64,000 nucleotides of DNA from the NCBI GenBank assembly GCA_036365455.1, contig JAWQUS010000020.1, forward strand, positions 3,755,001 through 3,819,000. Reading direction: 5' to 3'. The translations under genes and the position numbers were made by a program. The notes under the pieces were generated by a model, which did no database searches, was not told where the DNA came from, and worked only from the letters and a program-made list of their open reading frames with translations. Position 1 is the stretch's first letter, and each line of letters starts with the position of its first letter. Source of the stretch: Macrosoma leucophasiata (taxonomy: Eukaryota > Arthropoda > Insecta > Lepidoptera > Hedylidae). Shown piece after piece: positions 1 through 10,093 of the stretch.

Positions 1-50
1 GTGCTGAACACTACCATTTAGCGGCTGACACTCTACCACCAGTAAAATTA
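1..50 (-). repeat. SINE-A fragment, 5' end
   Basis: Reverse complement of the SINE-A head: the block reading CTACCACCAGTAAAA and the block GTGCTGAACACTACCATTTA are both present, but about 70 bp between them are deleted. The copy is cut by the window edge. Confidence 0.75.
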
Positions 51-539
51 TGGTAGATCCTGCGTGTTGAGATTTGCAATCACCATTTATGTATTTTCCG
101 AATTAATTAATTTGTGGTGTTTGAGTTTCTGGATTTTTCTGACGTACGCAGGCTAAATTTGGACAATCAGTATTTTTTTATTCTATGTAATATTAAGTCG
201 CCATAGTTAAGGTCTCCTTTTGCTGTTAATGACAATAAATGACAAAGAATGCTGCGTTATACCCAACTCCAACCTACTTACAGCAGAAGTGTAGTGTTAC
301 ACTCAAAAGAACTGTCTAATTTCATGTACTGCAGGTATTTTAAACGAAGCGTGGGTAAGTTATGCACCGCCTCTCTGCCGTCTCTGCATAATCTACTGAA
401 GCCTTACATTGCCACAATAGGGGCTGAACATTATCTGTCTAAGAGACTGGCGAAAAATTTATCTACGCCGGTAACTTCTCTCAATAGCAAGTTTTGCATG
501 TAATTTAGTTACTTTCAAGAACTTATGGCGAGAATTCCA

Positions 540-867
540 TTCAATAGTAGTTATGTATGTATCTTCACGCCAAGTCCCTTCTAGGGTAGGAAGCTCGCCC
601 GCTTCTGACACACCTCCCGTGCTTCTTCTACATTCATCATTCTCTTCATACATGCACGCCGATTCTTAATTAAGACTTGACCCCAGCATCAGACAGTACT
701 CGACATATTTGGTCATAGTAGGTCAGTCTTTCTCTTCTTGGGCCTCTGCAACCATCCACATTCGTATTGTATATCTGTTTAGTCATTCGCTCATTCGACA
801 TTCTTTTTAAATGTCTGAACCATCGGAGCATGCTTTTTTTTATTTTTACACCGATACTCTCATTCAC
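540..867 (-). mobile_element. Non-LTR retrotransposon 3' end, degenerate
   Basis: On the minus strand the sequence encodes a decayed C-terminal tail of an endonuclease-reverse transcriptase (SMLRWFRHLKRMSNER, then GPRRERLTYYDQI, then RRACMYEENDECRRS after frame changes). Such a tail (LRWFGHVERM-type) is common in insect RTE-like elements. The catalytic part is absent. The 5S-headed SINE at 868-1228 is inserted into it, and 3515-3690 is a second copy of the same tail. Confidence 0.65.
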
Positions 868-1228
868 GAAGCGCGCATGGCCCAGCGGCTGGTGTAGATC
901 GGAAGCGATCTGCTCGGTTAAGCACTACGGGCGCGGTCGGGTAGTGTGATGGGTGACCGCTAGTGGCAAATTAAATGCGCGTTTCCGTCTTCGGAGGGCA
1001 CGTTAAGCCGTCGGTCTCGGTTGCTATCGATGGATAGCAGTCGTTAAACCTTGTCGGAGGCCTTATGGGCGGTTTGAAAACATCCGACAGTGGGTTGGCC
1101 ACTAACCCAGCCACTTCCACCAATCCGCATTGGAGCAGCGTGGTGGAATAAGCTCCAGGCCTCCCCCAAACAGGGGAGAGACTCGTGCCCAGCAGTGGGA
1201 CGTATAATGGGTTGCCATTATTATTATT
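868..1228 (+). mobile_element. SINE-C, 5S rRNA-headed SINE, full length with TSD
   Basis: A 361-bp insertion flanked by a perfect 14-bp target duplication, ATACTCTCATTCAC, at 854-867 and 1229-1242. The head (about 890-965) resembles the downstream half of insect 5S rRNA, with TTAAGCACTACGGGCGCGGT followed by GTGATGGGTGACCGC, which fits an internal pol III promoter origin. The tail (about 1155-1228) has CCCAGCAGTGGGACGTATA, like the 3' end of lepidopteran RTE LINEs, and finishes in (ATT)n. This suggests mobilisation in trans by an RTE element. Seen directly: TSD, 5S-like core, tail. Inferred: pol III transcription and RTE partnership. Confidence 0.85.
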
Positions 1229-1336
1229 ATACTCTCATTCACACAAAGCATGCATAATCTATATAATTAATGTTGTACCGACCTAGTTGATTTTGTGAAG
1301 TAAAGAAACGGTTACGAGTATAACCTAGATACTCAC

Positions 1337-2727
1337 TTAAACTCAAGAATTCTATGACGTATATCAATAGGTTCTCAGGATAATGATTGATGACGTTCAT
1401 GGCACTCCAGAACACGAACATGACGACTCCGATGATCACTTGGATGGATGTCCACACCACCCACGGCCTTAGAAGTCGAGGCTTTTCCTGAAAAATTAAA
1501 AGGAAAAATTGCTGTTTTGTAAGAAATGTACAGTTCACATTTGTAACGAATTCATGTTGCAGCCTGTAAATATCTACATCATAACTCCAGCCAAAGGACG
1601 TCAACATATTGTACATCAAACAGAATACCAAACAAATTGGGAACTTCTTGTTACTTCTGTCTACTCTATATATTTTTTTATGTAACAAACAAGCGTACAG
1701 TTGACATTGATGTTAAGTAAAGATTGCAGCCTATAGACACCCACAAAAAGACCAGAGGTCGAAATGCAGATGCGTTGACTCCTGAGACTTTAGATGATAT
1801 GTCTGTGAGTTATTAAGAGGCATGATTTGATTAGTGATAGTTAGTGCCGAACACCACCGGCAGATAAATTAGCAGCTGATGAAAATGAGTAACAAGGATA
1901 TCGTTCGTATTCATGATGAGTTTGTCTGCATTATTGTAAATACTTTACCAGTCTTACGGCCTAAGGTTTGCCAGCCGGGGTGAACCTAAGCCGAGTCTTT
2001 TCTTCGCATTCTTTCATTTGCGCGGGGGGTTGAAAGTCAGGCAGACGAGCCACATGACGGAAAGTAGCTACCGTTGCATAATTATGAACATTTGCAACAT
2101 TATAAGGAAATTGCGAAAGCGCTACAATTCTATTCGGACTCTTTTGACACCAGTTTTGAAGGCTTCAAGTCTTTGTGAGAAAAATTACATAATTTACTCT
2201 AAGTAAAATGATCAGCATAAATGTACTAAAAAACAAAGGAACCACCACAGCATAAGGCACCACTGTAGTCATCCGGCGACTCCGGTTTTGGCACCAAACT
2301 GAATGCAGCGAAACATTGATCTTATTTGAATATCACATAAGCCGAGTTTTCTTCGATTTATCCTTTTTTTTTGTTTAAACAGGTTGAAACACAAGCAGAC
2401 TCCTGTTGCGTATTTGAACATTTCCAACATGAGGCAAATTATCAAAGCGCTGCCAAACCTGAAAGACTCATTCGACGCCTGTTTTGAAGAAACCTATATT
2501 ATAACGTTGAAATTCTTTCTTTGGATCTTTATTGTACAAATTAAATAACTTACCCTAAGCACACCGATCAGCATAAGTGTGGTAAGAAACAGTGTGACGA
2601 TGTGTCCAACGGTGACGGTAACCACCACGGTGTAAGGCACCACTACGGTGTAGTCATCTGGCGTCTCCTGCTCCGGCACCATGCTGAACGCCGCGAAACA
2701 TTGTGCCAGCGAGAATATCGAGTAGAG
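1337..2727 (-). CDS. Small multi-pass membrane protein, two internal exons (partial)
   Basis: Two exons on the minus strand splice in frame. The first is 2727-2554 (58 codons, LYSIFSLAQCFAAF through TLMLIGVLR), with acceptor CAG before it and donor GTAAGT after it. The second is 1487-1337 (50 codons plus one base, EKPRLLRPWVVWTSIQVIIG through VIEFLSL), with acceptor TTTTCAG and donor GTGAGT. The joined 108 residues hold two clear hydrophobic spans (TVTVGHIVTLFLTTLML; VVWTSIQVIIGVVMFVFW) around a basic EKPRLLRPW turn. This layout recalls insect four-TM proteins of the DUF4728/tetraspan-like kind, but the family is not proven. The start exon and the C-terminal exon were not found; the second exon ends in phase 1, so at least one more follows. 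The intron (1488-2553) holds an old SINE-A and a decayed duplicate of the first exon. Confidence 0.7.
1675..1865 (-). repeat. SINE-A copy, degenerate
   Basis: Minus-strand copy starting from the A-tail (TTTTTTTATGTAACAAACAA) and running through the conserved block GCAGCCTATAGACACCCACA to a badly decayed 5' part. It lies in the intron of the membrane-protein gene. Confidence 0.7.
1985..2720. repeat. Tandem duplication of about 350 bp carrying an exon
   Basis: Copy 1 (about 1985-2330) and copy 2 (about 2336-2720) share the same order: TAAGCCGAGT, a LINE 3'-tail fragment (minus strand; GAACATTTGCAACAT and GAACATTTCCAACAT), then membrane-protein exon sequence. In copy 2 the exon is the apparently used one (2554-2727). 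In copy 1 it is decayed: GATCAGCATAA and GCGAAACATTG remain recognisable, but the frame has deletions and the donor reads TTACTCT instead of CTTACC. Confidence 0.7.
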
Positions 2728-2739
2728 CTGAAAATAGAA

Positions 2740-3500
2740 AAATATTGACGAAGATAAGTATTTCTAGAGCCTCCGCAACGTCCTAAGCCAAGGTTCGACC
2801 AGCAAGGTTAGCGCAACTGCGGTAACTTTGCTGGTTTATGGCGTTGGCTGGAGCGCCTTCTGCCGATTTCCCGGTGAAGTATACTAGTGCCGTCTCCAGA
2901 CGCGCCGCCTACATAAGTCCGTCACCAAAAAAGTATTCCCAGATTTAATAAACTACCCCGTTAACCGCAACTTTACTGCAGGACTTAACTCTATATTTTG
3001 ACTTGGATATAACGTAAAGTAGAAAAAAATTAACCTTTATTAACTATTCCGTAACAAATCTGGACTATATATAAGAAGGTTTGATTTAATATTTTTAGGT
3101 TTCGAGAAGGAAAGTTTAAGAGTTTAAATGTTGCCCTGGTTAAAAGCCTTGGAGAAGAAACAATAGGAAAGACAAAACCATGCTCCTGTTCACAAACAAG
3201 AGTACTAAAGCAATTTCTTCGTAATTATTAGTATGAGATTCGGCCTAAACATCTCACGTAACAAATAGACGCCCCCTGAATGGATCAGACATTGAATATG
3301 AACTGTAGGCCTGTAGTGCGCTTTGTATCGCTACTTTACTTTTAAAAAAGTATAAATTTTCATACACGTTTCTTAGTTCTCATACTTACTATTATAATGA
3401 GTGCTGACACTATGGAACTAAGTTTCAATGACAGGCAGGCGAAGCTCTTCTGCCTCGGTATGTTTTCCATTGAGAACGGAAATTCTGCAAATAAAAACAT
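2740..3500. other. No gene seen; one small dispersed repeat
   Basis: AT-rich sequence without a credible frame. About 2838-2935 (GGAGCGCCTTCTGCCGATTT) recurs at about 61685-61785 in the same orientation, so it is an old dispersed repeat of unknown class. Confidence 0.5.
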
Positions 3501-3514
3501 TATATTTTGTGTGT

Positions 3515-3690
3515 ATCTTCACTCCAGGTCCCTAACAGGGTACGCAGTATAGAGCGCCATATATCCCGGTCCTGACATACCTTTCGTGCCTCATCTACTC
3601 GTACCTTCATTCTCTTCATACATGCACGCCGATTCCTAAGACTTTTGACCGCACCATCAGACAGAACTCGACCTTTTTTTGGTCATGGTA
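3515..3690 (-). mobile_element. Non-LTR retrotransposon 3' end, second copy
   Basis: Shares with 540-700 the blocks GTGTATCTTCACTCCAGGTC, TTCATACATGCACGCCGATT and CATCAGACAGAACTCGAC in the same order. This is the extreme C-terminal and 3' UTR part only; no frame is preserved. Confidence 0.6.
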
Positions 3691-3729
3691 AAACATTATA
3701 TTTTAGGGACTTTAACTTGCGACTACTAA

Positions 3730-3772
3730 GGGTGAGATTCACAAACCGCACTACGACTTTACTTTCAGAAAG
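3730..3772 (+). repeat. MITE-P half copy
   Basis: One arm only of the palindromic element seen whole at 23126-23263 and 58200-58336: GGTGAGATTCACAAACCGCA followed by CTACGACTTTACTTTC. The second arm is missing. Confidence 0.65.
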
Positions 3773-3804
3773 AGATTGAAACTTGATCAAAATGGTCGAC
3801 GTGG

Positions 3805-4075
3805 AGGTGGGTGGGTTAATGGCCAACCCACTGTCGGATGTTTTCAAACCGCCCATAAGACCTCCGACAAGGTTTAACGACTGCTATCCATCGATGGCAA
3901 CCGGGACCGACGGCTTAACGTGCCCTCCGAAGCACGGAAACGCGCATTTAATTTGCCACTAGCGGTCACCCATCACACTACCCGGCCGCGCCCGTGCTTA
4001 ACCGAGCAGATCGCTTACGATCTACACATAGCCGGGGTAGTCTACCTGGGCCATTCGCGCTTCGAGGTTCGCGTT
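3805..4075 (-). mobile_element. SINE-C (5S-headed SINE), second copy, 3' truncated
   Basis: Reverse-strand copy of the element at 868-1228. It keeps the 5S-like core (reverse complement of CGGTTAAGCACGGGCGCGGC and GTGATGGGTGACCGC) and the body (GGTTTGAAAACATCCGACAG), but it stops before the RTE-like tail. Any reading frame over this stretch is a by-product of the repeat. Confidence 0.8.
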
Positions 4076-4436
4076 CGTCTTGTGAGGCAGTTATATAAGT
4101 CATAAATAAAAGCTTTAGGTGTTACAAGAGCTATCTGTATCTCCTATAATTCTCTATAGAGTATAGATTACATAGAGTTTATTATTTTCATTTGAACAAT
4201 GCTCAAAGCTTACCTTGCGACTATTATAACGACTCACACTTGGTCAGTTTTTAAGTCTCCGCATGGCTCAGACGTAAAAATAAATAAAGGACTTATGTCC
4301 AATTGTCAAGGTTAATGACATGTTTTACAATCTCTCGCTGATAGGGAAATTCGTTAATCTAGATAAATTGTTCAAATCCAATACAGATAAGACACCAGCC
4401 AAAATAACACTGTTTTTGCATAAAATCCACTAAAGC

Positions 4437-4606
4437 GTACGGCCCTGTAATTTCCGGCACAGAGGCATAACGCCTTAGGCCTCAGGAGTGGTAACGCATC
4501 TGCATTTTGACCTTGGTCTTTGTGTGGGTGTCTATAGGCTGCAGTCATCACTTAACATCAATGTGAACTGCATGCTTGTTTGCCACTTCCATTACATTAA
4601 AAAAAT
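4437..4606 (+). repeat. SINE-A copy, 5' truncated
   Basis: Runs from ACGGCCCTGTAATTTCCGGC through GGCTGCAGTCATCACTTAAC to the A-rich end. The 5' 120 bp are absent, as expected of a truncated retroposition product. The next 90 bp hold a much older remnant of the same kind. Confidence 0.8.
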
Positions 4607-4773
4607 TGAAAGTTTAATCGTTAATAATCTGTAGCGCATCTGACCTTCGGTAATGCTTGTAGATGGCCTATACACTGCAGTATATATATACTAACATCTA
4701 AGTGAACTGCCAAAAAAGCATATTACCAAACTCCAAACAACCATAGTACTAGAGATGAATAATAATTAGTATT

Positions 4774-5054
4774 ACTGGTGGTAGAGATCCAGTGACGGAG
4801 CTCGCGGGCGTAGGCACCACCGCATTACCTAATAAACTTGCCGCTAAATGGTAGTATTCAGCACTATCTTGTACCGGTCAGGTGGTAATGCCCTGTAATT
4901 TCCGGCACAGAGGCATAACACCTTAGGCCTTAGGAGGGGTAACGCATCTGCATTTTGACCTTGGTGACCTATGTGGGTGTCAATAGGCTGCAGTCATCAC
5001 TTAATATCAATGTGAACTGCGTGCTTGTTTGCCACTTCCATTACATAAAAAAAA
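4774..5054 (+). repeat. SINE-A copy, near full length
   Basis: Complete order of family blocks: ACTGGTGGTAGAG head, ACCACCGCATTACCTAAT, GTTC-type middle, CTGTAATTTCCGGCACAGAG, GCAGTCATCACTTAATATCA, then TTACATAAAAAAAA tail. A short deletion lies in the middle (GGTAATGCCCTG). Confidence 0.85.
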
Positions 5055-5119
5055 TCTCCCTTAACTTAATCTGACGCGCTCGAGTAACTCCAAAAATCTT
5101 CTATTGGGCTCTCCTACTA
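5055..5119 (-). repeat. MITE-G terminal fragment
   Basis: One terminus only: AATCTGACGCGCTCGAGTAA followed by TTGGGCTCTCCTACTA. It matches the inverted ends of the elements at 24685-25146 and 39236-39754. Confidence 0.6.
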
Positions 5120-5188
5120 TTATGGTATGTCGCCCTTCTGTGTTAATAGACAAATATGTTATGGGGAGGCTACCGAAACCAGAAAAAA

Positions 5189-5234
5189 TCGAAATCGAGA
5201 CCCCTTTCGATTTCGATAGGGGTCTCGATTTCGA
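5189..5234. repeat. Perfect 16-bp hairpin
   Basis: Left arm TCGAAATCGAGACCCC (5189-5204) and right arm GGGGTCTCGATTTCGA (5219-5234) are exact reverse complements around a 14-nt loop that itself repeats TCGATTTCGAT. No gene is near enough to assign a role. Confidence 0.8.
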
Positions 5235-5885
5235 TAAGAAATTAAATTTCTTGTCCCCTTCACAAGACTAAATAGTTTGGGAACCTCTGATTTAAGCCAC
5301 TAAGGCCATACGAAGTTCGTTGGGACAGCTAGCAAGCTAGTGTACCTATATTATAAAATACTCACTTGATTTCATATTGGACATAACACTAATACAATAT
5401 AAACACTACACACAAGAAACGTTGCAACCGCTAGCCCTCGGAATGGACACTGATATCATCTATCGTGGCACCGTAATCACGTAGTGATAATAAAATTGAT
5501 ATCACCAAATCCAAATGAAATGAGGCTTATTTGATTAAAAATAATCGTATTTGAACCTTTGCCTAGGGCAAACGTTTATAAATAACTTGCTATAGCCCGC
5601 GACTGCATCTGCGTGGAGTTTTTTTAAACAAACTCATATTTCAGACAATAAAGGGTTGATTTTTATAAAAGAAAATGGCTGTAAATGTTTATTCCAGGGT
5701 TTTCAATTATTTTCTATCTGTATGTATGTCGTGCTTTTCAAGACGGATTTGGTAGAGTCTGAGTGGAGATCAGATAAATCTATTAGCATAATTAAAAAAT
5801 AATCATTTGAATTCAATAACACATTATAATTAATAAAAACCCATTTAACTACAACGGATGATTATCGGGCCTGTTGGAAACTTAA

Positions 5886-6640
5886 TTGAGAAACACCGTC
5901 TACAAAGAAGACCTACATCTAATATTTATAGACCTTGAAGAGACGTTTGAGAGACCGAGTACTGCGAAAACTAGTGTTGTTACACTTACGCGCTTAGTGT
6001 CCAGCATATTCCCGAATGGTACATGTATACATAATATACAAGATCTGTTCATGATATGTACGCATAAAAGTTAGAAATACGGCCAGTCTTAGTCAACTAT
6101 TCACCGTAAAGTTTGGAGTACGTCAAGGCTCTGCACTTAGTTCGTTTCTTTTTAATCTCGTCATGGATGAAATTAATAAAAATATCTAAGAAACGTTACC
6201 ATGGAATCTTCTATACGCAGATCACAGTCCTTCCTCTCTCTCCCACTCTCCAAAACTATAGATACAACACATGGAACATAAATGGATAAATAAATGCTCT
6301 CGAAAACCCAGAATTTACCCAGTCCTATTAGTAACCCAATTTAAATAGCATAAAACGGAAACATTGATGCCGAAGTTGCGCACGGAGCAAACGTAGCGTA
6401 CCAGAAATGGAGGTGTGTGACTGGAGTTTTTTGTGACACTCGGATAAAAGTACGCACAAAACGCAAAGTTTACAAGGCAGAGAGCAAGGCAAGGTTTAAA
6501 TGGAGGTCATTGGGGGAGGCCTATGTTCAGCAGTGGACGTCCTATGTCTGATATGATGACAATGCAGAGATAAGGCCAGATATAATATGTGGATCAGAAT
6601 GTTGGACAGTTAAAGATAATGGCCAAAAACTATCAGAAGA
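5886..6640 (+). mobile_element. RTE-like reverse transcriptase remnant
   Basis: Fragments in order: DLHLIFIDLEETFER (RT motif A region, catalytic Asp kept), then FTVKFGVRQGSALS (motif B) in a shifted frame, then PWNLLYADH, where the YADD box has lost its second Asp. Further on come the tail GAGGCCTATGTTCAGCAGTG near 6515 and a GSECWT fragment near 6595. Several stops and frame changes make it inactive; it is rearranged and 5' truncated. Confidence 0.7.
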
Positions 6641-7194
6641 AAATCAGGAGAGTCCACTTAACGTGCGAAAAGGCAAAGAAGAAAAAGATTGTAGTACCAA
6701 TACAAAATCATTTTACTGCGTGTAAACATTCAATACTGCCCCATGTAAAATAATATTCATTAATATTCATCTTATGTTCAGCTCATCAGCCAACTATGCG
6801 ATCTCGCTTTAACATGCAATTTTTTTTATTCATCTATTCAGGTCATCGACGATAGATAGCTGTGTTGTATAGTCAATGATTTAGGTTAATCAACTAAAAT
6901 TGACGTACAACAAACTGAGTTTCTATGAATTAGTATAATAATAAATATAACACGACCTATACAGATTTATCTCATACTCGGATTCGAACTCGCGACCCTT
7001 GTTGTTGTTTGCAGTGATATTTGTGCTAACTAGGTTATCAAAACACCAATTTTTTTGTCAATACCAAGTGTTATTAAATATTTTTGTGGGTTTGTAATAT
7101 GTGCCTCATTACATTGAAATCTTTAGTTTTTAAGTAGATGTCTATAGACGTGGAAGGCGTCGAAGGTAAGTTTTTATTCACTTACCTTATATCC
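6641..7194. other. No gene seen; possible old tRNA-like piece
   Basis: AT-rich and without a supported frame. About 6976-7000 read on the minus strand gives GCGAGTTCGAATCCGAGTAT, which resembles a B box, probably the head of an old tRNA-derived repeat. Nothing else is recognised. Confidence 0.4.
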
Positions 7195-7340
7195 ATGCTA
7201 TCTATACTACTTATATCATAAATGCTATAGTCTGACTGTCTGTCACGCTTTCAAGACTAAACACCGATTTGGATCAAATTTAGAATAGTTGAAGACCCAA
7301 ACATGGGCTATTTTTTTTTCATAAATCAACTTCTAATGGG
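7195..7340 (+). repeat. Dispersed non-coding repeat (low confidence)
   Basis: The pattern of a CTATACT-type start, CTGTCTGTCACG, then ACCGATTTGGATCAAATTTA resembles a frequent lepidopteran non-coding repeat of uncertain class. About 57880-58140 looks like a relative. Confidence 0.35.
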
Positions 7341-7730
7341 TTGCAAATAGACGATGATTATTATGACAATGGGTATTTTGCACCTCTACACGATAAAATA
7401 GGAGACAAAAGTCTGTTTGAAAATATGATCCGCTAAATCGACAGCAGAACATTTCAAGCGATTTTTTTTCTAAAATTAACCCCTAATATGTGTAACGAAT
7501 TCTACGCGGAAATAGTCGCGAATAATGACTAGTACATTATTATATTTAAAGAAACAAGTATAACCAAGAAAGAGAGTATGTCTGAATTACTCTATATGTT
7601 TATGTTATGACCTATATTTTGATAACACTTATCACACGTGTCTTGAATGTTAACAGGAAATAATAACACTGCAATAAAACATTACTTTATTTCAAAACAT
7701 TACTATTAAAAATACTTTCATTTCGATAAC

Positions 7731-8040
7731 TGCCTCAGTAGCGTAGTGGTAGCAGGCCACTACTATTACGCTGGAGGTCCTGGGTTCGATTCCCGGGTCG
7801 GGGGATATTAGAGATAACGGTTTACAATCCTTTATCTCTGCTTCTATTGGGATTTTTCCATTTTCTGGAAGTTTCCCAGTACCCCGGAGTTTGGTAATGT
7901 GCCCGGAGATGGCAACAGGTTCGCCACCTGTTACATGGGCCAAAACGTAACCGGCGAGTCGTGGGTGTTTGCATGTATGATTGAATGCATGCATTTGCCT
8001 CTGCCTACCCCTTCGGGCATTACAGGCGTGAAGTTACGTT
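7731..8040 (+). mobile_element. SINE-B, tRNA-headed SINE
   Basis: Head TGCCTCAGTAGCGTAGTGG (A-box-like) with GGGTTCGATTCCCGGG (B-box-like) at about 7790. The body has TTTTTCCATTTTCTGGAAGT and GGGCCAAAACGTAACCGGCG. The 3' end is ATTACAGGCGTGAAGTTACG followed by a T run. Other copies lie at 12212-12890, 27087-27358, 40390-40701 and 57486-57697. Confidence 0.8.
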
Positions 8041-8059
8041 TTTTTTTTTTCATTTTTTT

Positions 8060-8500
8060 ATCGAGGGATGGAGTGAGGGAGCGGCAGTTAGCGTGGCTCT
8101 GCCCGCCTCTCCCTGCTGTGGTGAAGAGACTGATGGGGAGGAAGTATCCGTATACTTATACTATACCCGTGTATATCGTTGGTCCTGCTCCTTATCCCCA
8201 GTCGCCTAGCGGTGGTCCCGCCGTCAGATAGGGACGTGGTGAGGCCGCGGGAGAGCCGTTGAGGGTCAGTTCATCCCTATCACTCCCGCTCCCCCGGGGC
8301 CGTACTGTGTGCCCCTGCACTCCTCCACCCTGGTATCTTGGGACGCCTGGCGTTGTGAGTGCAAGGACCTTCGGGCGCCGGATTAGGAGAGGTCCCAAGC
8401 TGGCTGGCGTGCAGGTGTTCCGCACGCCACTAGTGTTGGTTGGAGCCGAAAGGCTCCGAGAAGGTCTCGACAACGAGCAGCCGCCGGTGGTTAATGCAGT
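8060..8500 (+). repeat. Repeat E, GC-rich, unclassified, copy 1
   Basis: Clearly more GC-rich than its surroundings. About 8395-8450 (GTGCAGGTGTTCCGCACGCC, ACTAGTGTTGGTTGGAG) matches the minus strand of 19555-19760, so it is a dispersed repeat. Frames here lack any recognised domain. It directly follows the SINE-B tail. Confidence 0.5.
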
Positions 8501-9353
8501 ATTGAAGAGGCTGCACCTTCTAACCGTGCATAAAATTCTCTGGCTTTATCTCTTGCGGATCAGAAGGCCAATATTGGCGGCATCACAATCAAATCAATTG
8601 TTTTATTCTTCTTGTGACCTGACAGGTTTATCTACTATCAGGTCTATCTACTCTCTTTGAAACTATCGATTCTAAATAATTTGTGTTTTATTTTATCATC
8701 CAAAGATAATGTTAAGATTATGATAATGCATACAGAATATTCGATAAAAATATAATGAGTTATGTTTAATGGACTCATAAAAATAAACAAAAACGGGTGG
8801 TAGAGTTCGAAGGCATAATATCGCGATAAACTAAGGTCTCGGGGATGGCAACGCATCTGCATTTTTAGACTAAACACTGAGTTTGAGTTTGAGTTTGACA
8901 TTCAGACTAAAATTTGATGTAGATACGTTTTTTGTAGAGGTAGAGCTGCAGAATCTGAAATCTACATTGAAATCTCTACTTAGTTTTATGTAGATGTATA
9001 TTCAGGCTGTTGTTTTTATCTGTCGGTGGGCGCACGCATTGTAAACCTTCACTCTCAACATTTTTTTTATCGAGCCAAAATACTTATTTCTTAAAAAAAA
9101 ATGTTTACAGTTGTCGTTTGATAATCTTACAAAAACTGAAATAAAATATTAATGGCGACTCAGTCTAACGTAAGTATGAGTATACTTAAGTTATAGTAAA
9201 CAAATGAATCAGTATACGAATGTGAATAGATTTTATTATAATTTAGGTAACAGTGACAAACATAACACCAAAAACAATCAAAATATCATAATTTATGGCA
9301 AAACATTACTTATGGTTTAAATAAATTAAGGCTCATTTAACGTTATTTAGGGT
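8501..9353. other. No gene seen; small SINE-A remnant
   Basis: AT-rich. About 8797-8866 keeps GGTGGTAGAGTTCGAAGGCA and GATGGCAACGCATCTGCATT, an internally deleted SINE-A remnant. The rest shows nothing. Confidence 0.5.
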
Positions 9354-9583
9354 TATTTAATTAAAGAAAAATGGAAAGAAAACTTTGACTTCAGGCGAGA
9401 CTCGAACTCGCGGCCTACTGGGAATCTAGTCCAGCCGCTCTTCCAATTGAGCTACTGAAGTCCTACCCGATTTGTCAAATCTTTCCTTCACATTTTTATT
9501 GCATTACTTAGCCAGCCAGTAGGCCGCGAGTTCGAGTCTCGCCTGAAGTCAAAGTTTTCTTTCCATTTTTCTTTAATTAAATA
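9354..9583. repeat. Perfect 68-bp inverted repeat carrying a tRNA-like sequence
   Basis: Arms 9354-9421 and 9516-9583 are identical on opposite strands over all 68 bp, with a 94-bp spacer. Each arm holds the 3' half of a tRNA-like sequence, including a T-arm (GCGAG TTCGAGT CTCGC) and the acceptor strand TGAAGTC, plus 30 bp of shared 3' flank. Only the left unit also has the 5' half. Confidence 0.9.
9391..9465 (-). tRNA. tRNA-like sequence, probably a pseudogene or SINE head
   Basis: On the minus strand: acceptor GACTTCA pairing with TGAAGTC, D arm GCTC-AATTGGAA-GAGC, and a perfect T arm. The anticodon arm pairs only with a mismatch (CTGGA/CCCAG), leaving loop CTAGATT and a nominal AGA anticodon without the long variable arm expected of a serine tRNA. 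A functional tRNA is therefore doubtful. Confidence 0.4.
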
Positions 9584-9840
9584 TATTTCACAAGCATGTG
9601 TTAATGCGAAATACTATAAAACAGTTATTTAGTGATGTTTCTTATACATGTTAATTACGAAATTAAAACGTCAATATTTCAAAATAAACACTTACGGCAG
9701 AGAATATGTAATAATACTACGTACTGCTTACGGTATGGGCTGTTTATACTCATCCGTTCTTACTGAGACAAAACTTATTATACCTACTTTGTATACGGAT
9801 AAAAAATATAACAGACGTCTACATTCAAAATTACACTTTA

Positions 9841-10056
9841 CAGTATCTTACAAGAAATATTGCACGTCGACCTTAGGAAAGAGACTTCGGCTTATTTCGG
9901 GTCTGTAAAGCGTTATCTCTTTCGCACCTCACCTATTTGACGTTTGTCGACCATTCGGATCAAGTTTTGACCAATACCGGACTATCAGTGCTTACGTAGG
10001 CAGTGTGCAGCAGAGATAATGCTCTATCCGAACCTAGCCGATTGTCTCTTTCGACA
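9841..10056 (+). mobile_element. MITE-T copy 1, right end eroded
   Basis: Begins CAGTATCTTACAAGAAATAT after a TA dinucleotide, matching the left TIR of the element at 11556-11786. Internal blocks (GTCTGTAAAGCGTTATCTCT; CTATCAGTGCTTACGTAGGC) match that copy in reverse orientation. The right TIR is not recognisable beyond GTCTCTTTCG. Confidence 0.65.
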
Positions 10057-10093
10057 AGGTGAAAAAACAATGAATATTCACAAAAGTTCAGTG

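Noticed and set aside
3920..4105. 61-codon plus-strand frame
   Set aside because: It lies within the reversed 5S-headed SINE, which explains its GC content and openness.
7731..7805. Functional tRNA gene from A- and B-box matches
   Set aside because: It is the head of SINE-B, repeated at four other places with the same body.
8192..8660. Frames of 93 and 133 codons on opposite strands
   Set aside because: Both cross GC-rich repeat E, where few stops are expected; no recognised domain.
9391..9465. Functional tRNA gene
   Set aside because: The anticodon arm has a mismatch, the nominal anticodon disagrees with the tRNA class, and half of it is duplicated as an inverted repeat; kept only as tRNA-like.
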